NCBI RefSeq assembly: GCF_016801865.2
Contig: NC_068938.1
Coordinates: 6,055,601 to 6,119,600, forward strand
Reading direction: 5' to 3'
DNA from: Culex pipiens pallens
Lineage: Eukaryota; Arthropoda; Insecta; Diptera; Culicidae
Length of the DNA: 64,000 bases
Translations under genes and position numbers: made by a program
Notes under the pieces: generated by a model
Databases searched by the model: none
Seen by the model: only the letters and a program-made list of their open reading frames with translations
What the model was told of the DNA's origin: nothing
Shown here: positions 45,247 to 59,083 of the stretch, one piece after another
Layout: each line of letters opens with the position of its first letter
How positions within the stretch are numbered: the stretch's first letter is position 1

Positions 45247-47105
45247 ATTGTACTTTGATGAAATGCGCGCAAGCATCATTTGGCCAAAATTGCATTTTCA
45301 ACAAAAACTGCGATAACTTAAAAAATTGAGCGATTACCGATACATGTTTGGATACAAAAAGTTGCGTCTTTTAATTACAAAAAAATTGGTACCCATAAAA
45401 GTACAGGTCATTGCTGAAATTTTAAAGTTATCGCAGTTTTTGTGAAAAAGTTGTTTTTTTTCGCGTTTTCGGCATTTTTTTGTCCTCGCGTGCGGTGCGT
45501 CGAAAAATCCAGTTTTTATTTTCAAAACATCGTACCTCGGAATTCTGAAAACATAACTTCACCTTTTTTGATATGATTATGTAAAATTTTTCGAGGAATC
45601 CGATAAAAATATTTTCAAACAAAGGCTCTTTGGTCCTGAGACTTTCAAAACTGCATTTTAAGTTTTCATACGACCTTTTTCAAATGTAAGGCTAGATTTT
45701 TTAAACTTTAAACTGTTTTTCCTTGAAAGCCTATTTAATAAACTTTCATTGCGTCCAATACATCGAAAATCGGTTGAAATGGCGCAAAGTTATGATTTTT
45801 TGAAAAATGTGGTTTTTGCGAAATTTTTTGAAAACCACCATTTTTCCAATATGGACTCACCGCCACCGCACTCCGCTCGAAGTTGTAATTTTAGTCCTTG
45901 ATCACGAATCCAAGGTTCAATTCCAATTGAATAAATAACCACTCTGGGTTATTGCTGATTGAAAAAGTACATTAAATATCTATCCTAATTTTTTTTACAG
46001 TTGAATAACGGACTAAAATTCAAATCCAGGTTTTCAAAATTGTTTTTAAACTATTTTTGATGAAGAATACGTTAAAATAAAAAAACTAACTTCAAGCTAA
46101 ATTTGCAACAAAAAATCTAAAAATATTACAAAATGCTTTATGGAATATTACGTCATTTTAAAATGATAGTCTTGGCTCCAAAATATTGAACATTTTGTTT
46201 AGGAAAAGATCACAACAATTTACAAATGTTTCATTTCTAACATTCCAAATAGGACCATTAGCTTCTAAGATATTTAAACTAGGATAAAACTTAAAAAACT
46301 TTAATTTTCTTGGTTCTTTTTCTTTTATTAGCTGTATTTCAAAAAAAAAAATATAAAAATTGAAATTACGAGCCTAGGTTTCGACTTTTGGATGAAAAAA
46401 GTGTTTTAAAATGCATTTTACAGGAGTACAGTTGCTTTCCAATCATTAGTTTTAAAAATATCGCGGTATTGACGGATTTTTTTTCTCGCAAAAAAAAACT
46501 TTTCGTGAGACTGTACATTTCATGTATTTCATGAAAATTTAAAAGAGTTCAAACATGCTGAATATGATTATAAACGCGGGAAAATGCATTTTAACTGGTT
46601 TTCAGTTGATTAAACTTAAATTTTCATTAACATTTTGAAGTTTTTCAAAAAAAAAATGTTTTTGCCCTCTGATTATTCAGGCCAACTTTGAAAGGGGGGG
46701 GGGGGGGGGGGTGACATAAACTTTGAACAATATTTGCAACGGCCTTAATTGAAAATCATCAAAAAAAATTCCGTGTACCTTTTTCTGAATAGTTCTCATC
46801 AATACCTACAACTTTGCGAAGACCTTAAGACACTAATTTTGTTTTTTTTTTAGCTCAGATCGGAAGAAGACACATAACTCAAGATTTTTTCAGGAATTAT
46901 GCTTAAATTTGCAAATTTTTGGTTGTAAGCATGAAAATTTATGCATTGTGGGATAAATTTTTTTTTGTAGTAGGTAACCGGGAATTCCCAGAATTTTGAA
47001 ACTTATTGAAAATTGTTCTGATCCTGGTTCTGGTAAATATTTTGCAACAACATTGCAATAGATAGAACCGTAACTTTTATGATCTAAAAAAGTGAGAGAA
47101 TCGAT
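45247..47105. other. AT-rich downstream DNA with dispersed repeat (copy 1)
   Basis: Contains the repeat shared with 24935-25265 (46393-46745) ending in an 18-base-scale G homopolymer near 46694, and ends at the duplication junction. No gene supported. Confidence 0.5.
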
Positions 47106-47313
47106 GACGGTGCCCCAGCTGAGGCAGATTACGGCGGACGATGTGGGGTTGGAGGCGAGCGCGCCGGCCAACTCCGAGAACCAGGATCCGCTGCTGAACA
47201 TGCTGATGAGGCTGCAGGAAGCGGCCAATTACAACGGGAACCAGGAACCGGACTCCGATTGCGCCAGTTTGGACTCGAACATGACGCATGACAGTTCGGC
47301 GGGGGCGGATTAG
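47106..47313 (+). pseudogene. sick: Duplicated 3' fragment of the last sick exon
   Basis: 208 nt identical to 39316-39523, encoding VPQLRQITADDVG through SSAGAD and the stop. It lacks the first two thirds of the exon and any splice acceptor. The junction makes an in-frame ATG at 47104-47106 in place of the ACG of copy 1, so a 70-codon frame starts there by chance. Not expected to be a functional gene. Confidence 0.85.
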
Positions 47314-49010
47314 GGCGGAAGCGCGCAGTAGGCTACTTTGATTGGGGTGTGCAAATTGGGTGGAATGAAATTGTTTCGAAATTTAATCGAGCTCGATGTA
47401 AAATCCAAATTATTAATTCATCCAACAATTTGGAGAACAGCAAAAAAACAAAAAACAAAAATGCCCGATTTAAAGCACCACAAACTCATTATCGCGTCCC
47501 GCGAAACTGACCAGGTGAGAACGCACGGCGCAAAGCGCCGTTCAATTATTAATTCATCATTGCGTTACGCTGCAAAGGTGTCACAATGTGCACACACGCA
47601 AAAAAAAAAAAATGAAACCAACAATGAAATAAAAATTAATTTTGATCCAATATCTGTCAAGAACGCGAACGCACAGTAATTAAAAGGCAACAAGAGTTTG
47701 ACCCCACTTGCCCCCACCCTCCTTCTCTACCCCCACAACAACCCCCTCTCAATTGGTTGTTTATTCGAAAAGAAGGGTTTGTTTGGTTTAATCGAAAATA
47801 TTGTTTTTATTTCCCCGATTCGATACATTTAATTAATTTGGTCATTTCGGGGGCGGTCGGCCGGAATTGAATCGTTCGATTGCGAATTAATGTGTGCGCT
47901 TTTTTTTTTCTTGTGCGTGAAAATTTTAATCAGTTCAAATAGGCGTGTGTTGGGAAATCAGTAGGCGGTGTGAGTTTTTTTTGCTGTTTCAATTTGAACT
48001 CTCTTTAATTGTGGTTATTGATATCACGAGAGCGATGATAGCACACTTGTCGTTTGATTAATGTTGTTTTTGCCTGGGGTAATTGAATCGGACAATTTGA
48101 TCAACTAAGTGATTCGCTTGATTTCTGAGTTGTGGGGAAAAAATCGTTAAATTTTATCAGTGTAATTTTGTTGTTTTACGATGTGTTTTTGTGATTATTG
48201 TATTCATAATAAACCTTTTAAAAAATATTGTTAAATTAATTGTTTTCTGATTCTTTTCAAATAAAAGATTAAAATGAAAACTATAATTTTCAAAATAAGA
48301 ATACTTTGATTTTAGAATTTCGTTCTATGGTCCGGATTTTGGAATCAAGAAACCGATAAACGAGGTTCAAAATTAAAGAATTGTTTCGATGTACAGTCAC
48401 GCCCCGGTTTTATGGGATTTTGGGAGACACTGGCTATAATCCTATAAAAAATCATCCAAACTTCAAAAAAATATAGTGTTTTGAAATTGGAAAGATGTCA
48501 TCTTTCCATTGCATTAATAAATGCATTTTTGAACACATGAAAATTTTCACAAAAAAATGTATTTTCCTGTATTTTGAAAATGCAATAATTTTCGAAAAAA
48601 TTTTTTTCACAAAACTACTTTCCTAAAAATACTTCAAATTTCAGTTTTTTACAATATGACTATCAAATAATCAAAATTTTTTCATAAATTTAAATCTTTT
48701 TTAAAAAATATTGAAATTTTCAGTTTTTTAACAATATGGGTGTCAAATGACCAGATTTTTCATAAATTTTGAAGTCATAACACAAAATAAAAAAATATTC
48801 ATTTTATAACAAAACTACGTATTTTCGAAAAATACTAAAAATTTCAGTTTTTACAATATGAATATGAAATGATCGGCATTTTAATGCGTTTCGAAAGCAA
48901 TAGCACACATGTTTGAAAACACTTAAAATCTTCACAAAACTACGTATTTTCGAAAAAAATACTCCCAATTTCGGTTTTTTACAATATGGGTATTTTTTTA
49001 AAATTTTGTA
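47314..49010. other. Copy-2 duplicate of the sick 3' UTR start
   Basis: Repeats 39524-41221. Differences from copy 1 cluster at 47899-47985: two substitutions and changed T-tract lengths. Confidence 0.6.
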
Positions 49011-49011
49011 A

Positions 49012-49185
49012 TTGGGACCATCCATAAACCACGTGGACACTTTTTTGGGAATCTGTTACCCCCCCCCCCCCCCCTTCGTGGACAATTGTCAATACAAAAA
49101 AAATCTTATTTGTATGGGTCGTGGACAATCGCCATACCCCCCCCCCCCTCCCCCTAAGTGTCCACGTGGTTTATGGATGGTCCCA
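49012..49185. mobile_element. MITE with 31-bp TIR and TAA target duplication (copy 2)
   Basis: Duplicate of 41222-41395. The C homopolymers differ in length and one is interrupted by T (CCCTCCCCCTAAG), so this element carries several of the differences between the two copies. Confidence 0.75.
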
Positions 49186-51888
49186 ATAACTTTCGAAATG
49201 TTTTAAAAACACGCTTATTTGAATCGCACATTGTAAACACCTGAAATTTTGAGTATTTTTTATTAATGCGTAGTTTTGTGACAAGTTTGAGTATTTTCCT
49301 TTTTTTTGTTATTACTTTCGCAATGTATACAAAATCCCGAGCATTTTATGCCCACATTGTAACAATACTGAAATTTAAAGTATTTTTTTTTTGAAAATAC
49401 GTAGTATTGTGAAGATTTTGAGTGTTTGAAAAAATGTGTGTTAAAATTTTGAAAATGTATGCAAAATTCCTCAACATTTGATATCCATTTGCAATATGGA
49501 TACTGAAATTTTGAGTATTTTTTCGAAAATACGTAGTTTTGTGATTTTTTTTTCGCCGTTGTTTTTCTTTTTTTAACTCGACGAATACCAATTATTGCTG
49601 TTTTAAAATCATTGATGGTTTTTTTTCTATTTTCCTTTAAAAATATGACACATTTGTAAATTTTATTAAAAAGATTTTAAAGCCTTCAAAAAATAATGCT
49701 CTAGTGCTATTGCTTCATACTTATTACAAACCAAAGAACCAAAGTTGGTAATTTTGTTGTTTTCAAACAAAATTAAAAAAATATTTCAATGTAAAAATTG
49801 CTATTAACGAGTGCTTTGAAAGTAAATTAAACAGTATTCGGTAATTGGCTTTCCTTGAATTCCACAACTGTTATTTAAATGTTTTATTTGACAATGTGTT
49901 TGAAAAAATATTGTTTGTATTAATTTAATTTAATTTAAATTTTTGTTATTACACCAACAAAAATGAAAATAAGTACTGGGGATACAATTTTTGTGTTTTT
50001 ACTGCATTTTTAAAGACTTTCCCATGGTTTGTCTCAGTTTTTGATAAAAAATAGTTTCTACGGCTAGTGAGCAAATTATTTCGTGAAATTTGCAAAAAGC
50101 TAGAAAATTGATAAAACGCTCAAATTTTGTCCACAAGATCCGCCCTCTTCTACCAGCCTACTGCGCAGCATGCCTACTTTCCGGCGCATTCCAAGCTTGC
50201 GCCTTTCCCAAGCGCTCACATCATCGCAGCATGCTTTGCTTTTCCGTTAGTTCCCCAAAAGCAAAGAAGAAAAGAATGTCAAAAGTCACACCAAGCAAAA
50301 CACAAAAACCAAAAACAAACAAACAAAAAACAGAAATTGTCAAAAGCAACCGGAAACAATAATTAATGTTTAGTGGGCACAATAGTCTGGAAATTCAGCA
50401 ACACAAGAAAGAAAACAATGCTTGAAATTGTGAGCACAACAAAATAGTATTACCGAAGAGAGAAGCAACCAATTTTCGCTCGACGTTAATTGTGTAAAAT
50501 TGTAGAGAAAAAAAAAACTTGTTAGACTGTAAATATACACACAACTTACACTTGACTAACAAATTATACATATTAGAGAAGGAAAGGGTGCACACGGAAA
50601 GAAGGGAGGAAACCGAAATGTAGTTAGTTAACTGAAATGAATTGAGTTAGGCAAATGATAACAAAAACGTGTCTCAGTCAGTGTAGATTTTGTACCGCGC
50701 GGCAGCAGTGTAGAATTGCTTCAAAAGCTTTAATATTCGATTTATACAGTAAAAATACAATGTGGATAACTTCATATTTAACGCCAATTTAGGATATTTT
50801 CAAACTCATCAGCACTAAACAAGCTCGTAACACTCACTATTCTATATACAAAACAAAAAAGCAGCAGTTTCATCTAATCGTGGCCATTTTTTCCGCTTCC
50901 AAAAAACACGTGTTTCAATCGTACACTTAAAGAAAAAAAGAACCAAACTTAATCTCGCATCGCATACTACGATATCATAACAACAGCAACACAAAAGTTA
51001 ATCAAAAATGACTTTCCAAAGAAAACTGTCAAAAACTCATCCTAGCTCATTTCTCCATCGCGAAACTAACAAGAATTGATGCAGGAGGAGAAGATTCGCA
51101 TGCTTAAGCAATTCGCTGCTAATCGGCTCAATTGCCTTAATAAATGTACGACAGCTATTTAAAAGTGAACAAGAAAAGACAAGACGCCAACCAAACCAGC
51201 AAATCAGATCGACCCGATTCGGCAATTAGAATAAATCTTATGACGAGGACGCGCGCGCAGAAAAGAATATGTATAAATCATCGCAATTGATTTGTGCACG
51301 CAACGCGCGACAGACTCTTTTGAGTGTTGTGCTAAGTGGGTTGAATTGATGCCAGTTAGAGTCGGAGAAACCAATAAAGAAGAAGCGAAAATCGGACGAT
51401 GAATCTTATCTGTAATATGCCAATTTATGATTACAACTCTATAGTGCGACTAACTATTATACACACTACAATTAAATCCGGAGAGGTGGTTAGTGTTCGT
51501 GCGGAAAAGAGAGGAGACGGCGAGAAAAGAAGAAAAAAGTCTTGTAATATCTATTATATTATTATTAAACGACTATTGCTATTATTATATACAACAGTAA
51601 AGAAAACAGAAGCAACTGGAGCGGAGATAAAAAGAGCAAGAGCAAATCTGGTCCAGAAAAAATGCCCCCTTTGTTGGAGGAAAGACGTCTTTCTTCGGTG
51701 AAAAGCGTAACCAATAAAGAACGTGATTTAAATTATTTAATAAACTGTGTTTTTACTATCATCCGAAATATTCATAAATAATCAACTAGATAAAGAAGTA
51801 TCGTAGCACAGAAATGAATCAAAAGTTCTACAATAAAGCAAATCGCACCGCTTGCTATCACACAATTTCAAGGTACGATTTAAACAAA
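49186..51888. other. Copy-2 duplicate of the downstream region
   Basis: Repeats 41396-44098 essentially base for base. No gene supported in either copy. Confidence 0.55.
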
Positions 51889-53036
51889 TAGGGTACGTTA
51901 TCCATTAGTGAACCCCTTTCCTATAGTGGACCCTCTGAAGGGTTTTAGATGAAAAATTCAATAAAATCACAATTTCAAGCGTGGTATTGTCTACAAATCC
52001 TTCATTTGGCATTTTCAGCATCATTTGAAACAATGTTGATTGACTTTTAAAGCGAAAAACTGCTCATTTTAGAGCAACAATTAGGGGGTCCAATATAGGA
52101 CAACGAAAATCCCAACTTTTCCAAAAGTGGACCTCTGTTAATTAAACCTTCAAAAATGAAGAAAACTGTGTATTTAAGCAAAAGTTTCTCGTAAACATAC
52201 AATAAATGCTTGTTGTTATCAACCTAAATGCATATTTTTTTTTCAATTATTATAGCAATTATAGCTGTTTCATGTTAAAAGTACCAAAAATGCTGAAGCC
52301 ATAAAAAAATATAAATAATCAAAACTATAGTCAATTGAACTTAACTGAAGCATTATAATTGCAGTTTGAAATGATATTTTATAATAATAAAACAAGAACA
52401 AAACATTTTTTTAAATAAACATGCGTGGTTTTATCACCAACTGTAAACAAATCTATTGTTTAGTTTCGGTCAACCATTTATGTAATTAATATTAAAAAAT
52501 GTGCATCAAAATTCATTTTTTTATTATTTTTATGTTTACAGTGATTTTTGAAACGTTTTCTCTGATCTTTTTCGGAAATAAATGTTTTTAAATGTCTGTT
52601 AGGTTTTTTTGTTATTTAAAGCCATATTTGTTAACAAAACATATTTGTTTATGATGAAAAGTGAGCAAAATTCATCTTTTATTTATTATATCTATAATTA
52701 GACCTACACCATGCATCAAAGCATCAAATATCGGTAAAATTTGGTTTAAAAATAACAGTTTGCCTATAGTAAACCCGGGTCCACAATCGGATTATGGACC
52801 CGGGTCCACTATAGGAAAAGGGGGTCCATAACAAGGCAAAAAACTTTTTTTTCAAATGGCTATTTTTCCGCTCAAAAACAAATAAACTGATGAAACAAAT
52901 AGTCAAAATTGTTCAAAAGACTTCAGTTTTCATTGTTTTGTACAAAAGGTTATGAAAAAGGGCTTAAAATATTGAAAATTTGTGAAAAACTTGCATCGGG
53001 TCTACTAGGGGGTCCACTAATGGCTAAAATACCCTA
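51889..53036. mobile_element. Element with GGGTAC...ATTAGTGAACCCC termini (copy 2)
   Basis: Duplicate of 44099-45246, including the inner GGACCCGGGTCC palindrome. It was copied by the segmental event and is not an independent insertion. Confidence 0.65.
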
Positions 53037-54896
53037 ATTGTACTTTGATGAAATGCGCGCAAGCATCATTTGGCCAAAATTGCATTTTCAACAAAAACTG
53101 CGATAACTTAAAAAATTGAGCGATTACCGATACATGTTTGGATACAAAAAGTTGCGTCTTTTAATTACAAAAAAATTGGTACCCATAAAAGTACAGGTCA
53201 TTGCTGAAATTTTAAAGTTATCGCAGTTTTTGTGAAAAAGTTGTTTTTTTTCGCGTTTTCGGCATTTTTTTGTCCTCGCGTGCGGTGCGTCGAAAAATCC
53301 AGTTTTTATTTTCAAAACATCGTACCTCGGAATTCTGAAAACATAACTTCACCTTTTTTGATATGATTATGTAAAATTTTTCGAGGAATCCGATAAAAAT
53401 ATTTTCAAACAAAGGCTCTTTGGTCCTGAGACTTTCAAAACTGCATTTTAAGTTTTCATACGACCTTTTTCAAATGTAAGGCTAGATTTTTTAAACTTTA
53501 AACTGTTTTTCCTTGAAAGCCTATTTAATAAACTTTCATTGCGTCCAATACATCGAAAATCGGTTGAAATGGCGCAAAGTTATGATTTTTTGAAAAATGT
53601 GGTTTTTGCGAAATTTTTTGAAAACCACCATTTTTCCAATATGGACTCACCGCCACCGCACTCCGCTCGAAGTTGTAATTTTAGTCCTTGATCACGAATC
53701 CAAGGTTCAATTCCAATTGAATAAATAACCACTCTGGGTTATTGCTGATTGAAAAAGTACATTAAATATCTATCCTAATTTTTTTTACAGTTGAATAACG
53801 GACTAAAATTCAAATCCAGGTTTTCAAAATTGTTTTTAAACTATTTTTGATGAAGAATACGTTAAAATAAAAAAACTAACTTCAAGCTAAATTTGCAACA
53901 AAAAATCTAAAAATATTACAAAATGCTTTATGGAATATTACGTCATTTTAAAATGATAGTCTTGGCTCCAAAATATTGAACATTTTGTTTAGGAAAAGAT
54001 CACAACAATTTACAAATGTTTCATTTCTAACATTCCAAATAGGACCATTAGCTTCTAAGATATTTAAACTAGGATAAAACTTAAAAAACTTTAATTTTCT
54101 TGGTTCTTTTTCTTTTATTAGCTGTATTTCAAAAAAAAAATATAAAAATTGAAATTACGAGCCTAGGTTTCGACTTTTGGATGAAAAAAGTGTTTTAAAA
54201 TGCATTTTACAGGAGTACAGTTGCTTTCCAATCATTAGTTTTAAAAATATCGCGGTATTGACGGATTTTTTTTCTCGCAAAAAAAAACTTTTCGTGAGAC
54301 TGTACATTTCATGTATTTCATGAAAATTTAAAAGAGTTCAAACATGCTGAATATGATTATAAACGCGGGAAAATGCATTTTAACTGGTTTTCAGTTGATT
54401 AAACTTAAATTTTCATTAACATTTTGAAGTTTTTCAAAAAAAAAATGTTTTTGCCCTCTGATTATTCAGGCCAACTTTGAAAGGGGGGGGGGGGGGGGGG
54501 TGACATAAACTTTGAACAATATTTGCAACGGCCTTAATTGAAAATCATCAAAAAAAATTCCGTGTACCTTTTTCTGAATAGTTCTCATCAATACCTACAA
54601 CTTTGCGAAGACCTTAAGACACTAATTTTGTTTTTTTTTTAGCTCAGATCGGAAGAAGACACATAACTCAAGATTTTTTCAGGAATTATGCTTAAATTTG
54701 CAAATTTTTGGTTGTAAGCATGAAAATTTATGCATTGTGGGATAAATTTTTTTTTGTAGTAGGTAACCGGGAATTCCCAGAATTTTGAAACTTATTGAAA
54801 ATTGTTCTGATCCTGGTTCTGGTAAATATTTTGCAACAACATTGCAATAGATAGAACCGTAACTTTTATGATCTAAAAAAGTGAGAGAATCGATGA
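53037..54896. other. Copy-2 duplicate of the AT-rich tail
   Basis: Repeats 45247-47105, with one A fewer in the tract near 54131 and a G homopolymer near 54483. Confidence 0.55.
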
Positions 54897-57047
54897 ATAA
54901 AGCCTACGAGCTCAGTCACATGAAAAAAAAAAACAAAACAGTTGTGACAAATTAAGTGTTAGTTACACATTTTATTGAAGCAGGATCTCAGATATTTTGA
55001 TAAAATGGTTGGATATTGGATGCGTAATCGAAGAGCCTTTCGAATGAGTCCAAAGGATTGAAAATCTGTCAACCCTATCGATATTTATCAGTTTATGATG
55101 TTATATTTAGAGAACATTTGTTGGTTGGACAACTTTTTATAGCTACAAAACTATTTAAATGTGAGGAAGGCATCAACCACGATGGATACAACAACGTTTT
55201 CCTCCAAATTTTGTAGGGAAAATAAGGATGGTTTGTCACTGTTGCATACAATCCAAGAATTGCCTGCAATATGTTGGGGAACCGCACTTATTTTCCAAAT
55301 TGTATTCAATAAAATCAAATTAGGTTCTTCTTTCCTTTTATATTTTTTCAAAACATCAAAATAATGGTTAGAAAATTGATACTTCCGCTTTAATTTCGGG
55401 AAATTTGAGGATATTGTTTTAAGAGAAATCCCGGGAAACTTTAATACTAGGGTGGCTCCATGTGATCAATTATTCAGAATAGGCATTTTCCGATTTCATT
55501 TGGGCGCCAAAAAAAAAACCCAATTTTGGTAGTGATCAGTTTTGATCCGAAAAAAAAAATGAAATGTTATGCTTTAAGACATTTGAATAATTTGAATTTT
55601 CATAATAATGGAACAGGAGTTATTTACAACGATGTTTTAATCGACATTTATAAGCATTTAGATAACTGACTTTTTTGTTCTTAAATCTTGAAACCACGAA
55701 CTTTTCATTTATCCTCCTTTGTGACGTACCACGCTTTCAGAAGGACATTGACGAAGGACGCTCGAATGAACGCGTTGACGTACTCGGTTGCGGTTGGCGT
55801 ATTAACTTTAACTGATAACGATCGATTCCATTCGGACCTGCTTCAATCGAGAGTGAAGTGTGACTTATGGTCACGTCGAGGCCGGGTGTTAAGGGGTTAC
55901 GTTAGTTTGATATTTTGATACAGTGGAATTAATTTATTATTGTTTCTTTCTGTAAATTTGAAGCTTTTAGAACTGTTCAAGCAAATCAATACAAAAAATG
56001 TATGATGTAACCCCTCAACCCTTGACGCAGACACGTGGAAGGACCTTCGTGGAGAAAAGGCGGAAACCCCCGGAACGAACCTGCCTATTTTAGTAATAAA
56101 TGAAGAATGGCTTTATTGATTGAAAATAACCAACCGAAGCACACAATATACGCAATCACACATACACAATACGCACACACACACACCCACATTCATCGGA
56201 TCTGGCCCCCGCAACACAATAATGAAAATGGACGTGGACATCAAAATGACCGAGCTTTTCCCGTGCACCTCCTTCCCACCCTGACCACAACCCTCAGTTT
56301 GGACACAAATGAAAAGTCAGGTCGCTGGAAATCGACGGTAAATGTTATCTCGGAAACAGGTGGTTTTCCAGCGTCAGCGCCGAGAAATTGGCAGTGGGAA
56401 ATGCTTAATAAAATTAGTGTCCAGCGGAATCGAAAGGGGTCATTCGATTTCAACTGCACAAAAAGCCTGCTTTGCAGAGGGCGTTCACGAAATCGAATCA
56501 TCCCTGGCCGGCATCATTAAGGTGAAATTGAGAATGCGTTCGCTGACTGCAATTTTCGGCGTAATCAGCACGGGGAAAAGTGCTGACAGTCGACAGATCG
56601 CAAGGCTTTTAATTACTCTGCCCCTCCCCCCCCTGATGATGACCGATGGAAACGTTGACGTGTGACGCATAGTAACGCGCGCGCGGTGGTCGTCAGGTTT
56701 GTGTAATTTGAAATTTTCCAACCGAGCGATTCGAATTAGGTTTCTGCGATTTGACGTTGGAGCTCGGTTGTGGGTCCAGAATCAATCATAGTAAGTCAGG
56801 ACATTGCGGCAGGAAAATCGCGCACTAAACAGGTCTGGGTGGTGACGGATGCATGTTTGGGTGGGAAGTGCATCAATCAAAGTGTGCCATGATAAATCAG
56901 GCAGATCGAATTGAATATGAAATGCTGTGTTTTAAACAAACGATTAATTCTTTATGTTTGAACCAAGCTTATTAACGATAAAATTATCGATGTTCGATAA
57001 CGATAACGATATCGTTATTTCGATAATTCTATCGGCGACTTATTGTA
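54897..57047. other. Non-coding; partial repeat end, nothing else recognised
   Basis: GAGGAAGGCA at 55163-55172 is a right terminus of the family seen at 21938-22598. Frames at 55688, 56107 and 56241 overlap one another on both strands and lack family resemblance. A cluster of ATCGATAA/TTATCGAT words lies at 56970-57030. Confidence 0.45.
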
Positions 57048-57691
57048 CAGTCAACCCACATATTCGGAACACCCACAAATTCGGAACACTTTTGTGATAA
57101 TTTGTCAATAACATGCCAAATGAATCTTTTCTGGCGACCCTTCTATTTTTAGGACCTTCAATTGGACATTCTCTTGCTGTTTCACTAACAAAAGGAGTTC
57201 TTTTTGAATAAAAAACTGCATTTCGAGACTGTTTTGTACAGAGTTGCAAAACACTGCCTCCAAATTGCTTGTTCCATAATTGTGGGATGTTATTGTGCCT
57301 CCCACAATTGTGGAACACCTGAATTTAACAGATATTTTCACAAAAAAAGTTATCAGACCATTTATAATACATTATTAAGCTGTAGTTTCATTGTTTCCAG
57401 TGTGTGAAGTCATTATTTCGTAGAATATATGTATTCCTGGAGAGAATCAAAGTTTGTTTACATTCGTAAGAAAAAAGTGGTCCGAATTTGTGGATTTCAA
57501 GGGTCAAAGTAATTCTTCAAAAACTTCATATAAAAGTTAAAATTTGCAGATGTTCGATACAGCATTCGAAAGATCGCAAAAAAAGCTTTCAAATGAAGGT
57601 AAAAGCGAATCATTAAGTTCAACTATCGATTTGCTATGATTTTTCTAACATTGTCCGATCTGTAAACTGTTCCGAATATGAGGGATGGCTG
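57048..57691. mobile_element. Tc1/mariner-type non-autonomous element
   Basis: TA-CAGTCAACCCACATATTC at the left and, reversed, TA-CAGCCATCCCTCATATTC at the right are inverted termini with TA target duplications (57046-57047, 57692-57693). Internal TTCGGAAC/GTTCCGAA and TTGTGGAAC motifs repeat. No transposase frame. Confidence 0.7.
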
Positions 57692-59083
57692 TAATTCTAT
57701 TTCTAAAATTCACTTAATCCAACTTAATCATGATGAATTTTCTAAGCTTTCAATAAGATTTTTTTTGAATAATATGGTTATCAAACGTTTTGAAATCAAA
57801 AATTTTAGTAGTGCGTCCATCCCGGGAATTCCCGGGACAAAAATCCCGGGATTTTCCCAAAACCGGGAATTCTCGGATCCCGGGATTTTTCATAATTTGT
57901 CCCGGGAATTCCCGAAATTGAAAAAAATTATCATATTTTGTTCTGGAAATTCAGATTTGGTTGTGGAAATAGTAGAGTACTAAGTAATCGATAAGAAGCA
58001 TTAAAATAGAAGATCAGTTGAATACTAATTAATCGATAAAATGCATTTGAGTTTGTATTCGGCGAATATAAGCATTTCTTTGGCTTATTAGGAAAAAATA
58101 TTATAATTTTAGTTAACAAGTCCGCAAAATGCCTAGCGCTTTATTTTTTTTTCTCGTTTATTTTATAAATAGAATGGATATATTTACGAATATTTACGAC
58201 TTTAAATTTGAAAAAAAAATCATGTTAAAATATTTTTAATCAAACACCGGCAAAAAAATCAAACACCGTCATCCAGGGGTGCCAGGTTGCCAGATTTTTT
58301 GAGTGCTAATTTGAAAAAAGATAATTTTGTATTTCTTCCACACATTGTTTTGTTGATGTATTTTGTTTATTTTGTGAATCTATAATGTATAAAGAGTGAA
58401 AATATAATGTTTTTGAACACAAAATTGCTTATTACTTTGAGAAAAGTGGCTTGTCAGATTTTTTCCAGATTTTTTATGTTCAGACCTGGTAACCCTGCCG
58501 GCATCTGGGGCAAATAATGACAAATGCTACTTAAACAAAAAAAAAATATATATATATATATATATATTGAATGACTTCGGTTAAAACAGGAACAGAACAA
58601 AACAATCAGTTCGCCGATTTCCAAATATATTGCTCTAAAATCTCCTGTACTTATTCAGACTTTAGACCCGATTTTCCTCCGGTTGGCGGTAGTAACTTTA
58701 AGGAAATTTGTTAAATATGTTTTATATAAATCAATAAATTCAAAACTTATCTAAAATTTTACATTGACTGGTACCATTTTATTTGTTGTCGTTTTTTGTT
58801 TTTTTTTAGACAAATAACATTAACTTTTTAAGCTGTTTTACTCATGTCATAAAGGAAATATTTTCAAAAAAACTTATGTAATTTGAACCGCAAATCAAAA
58901 GAAATATTCCAATTTTAATTAAAAATTGTAGTTGATTTAAAATCCAAACACCACAAAGAACAAAATTGAGGTTTATCAATTTTTATTTTCTTTTAGATTA
59001 TTTAAAAACTGTCATCCTTATTTAGATTGAAGTGTAGATTATCACCATTTAATATTATTAAGCTAATTTATTACTGATACAAA
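57692..59083. other. AT-rich DNA with CCCGGGAATTCCCGGG cluster
   Basis: At 57820-57915 the words TCCCGGGAATTCCCGGG and ATCCCGGGATT recur; a related cluster lies at 59350-59418, on the other side of the next element. (TA)n lies at 58547-58567. No gene supported. Confidence 0.5.

Larger units (their letters stand above)
39316..47105. repeat. Tandem duplication unit, copy 1 (7790 bp)
   Basis: Head-to-tail with copy 2 from 47106. It starts inside the last sick exon at GACGGTGCCCCAGC and runs to GAGAGAATCGAT. It includes the last 69 sick codons, the probable 3' UTR, a TAA-flanked MITE, a TA-flanked element and dispersed repeats. The copies differ by a few substitutions (40147, 40172) and by homopolymer lengths. 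Confidence 0.95.
47106..54896. repeat. Tandem duplication unit, copy 2 (~7790 bp)
   Basis: Matches 39316-47105 at offset 7790, dropping to 7789 at the right end through homopolymer differences. It ends at CGATGA (54891-54896), after which unrelated sequence starts. The junction shares GA with both flanks (and CGAYGA with one mismatch), so microhomology is minimal. Confidence 0.95.
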
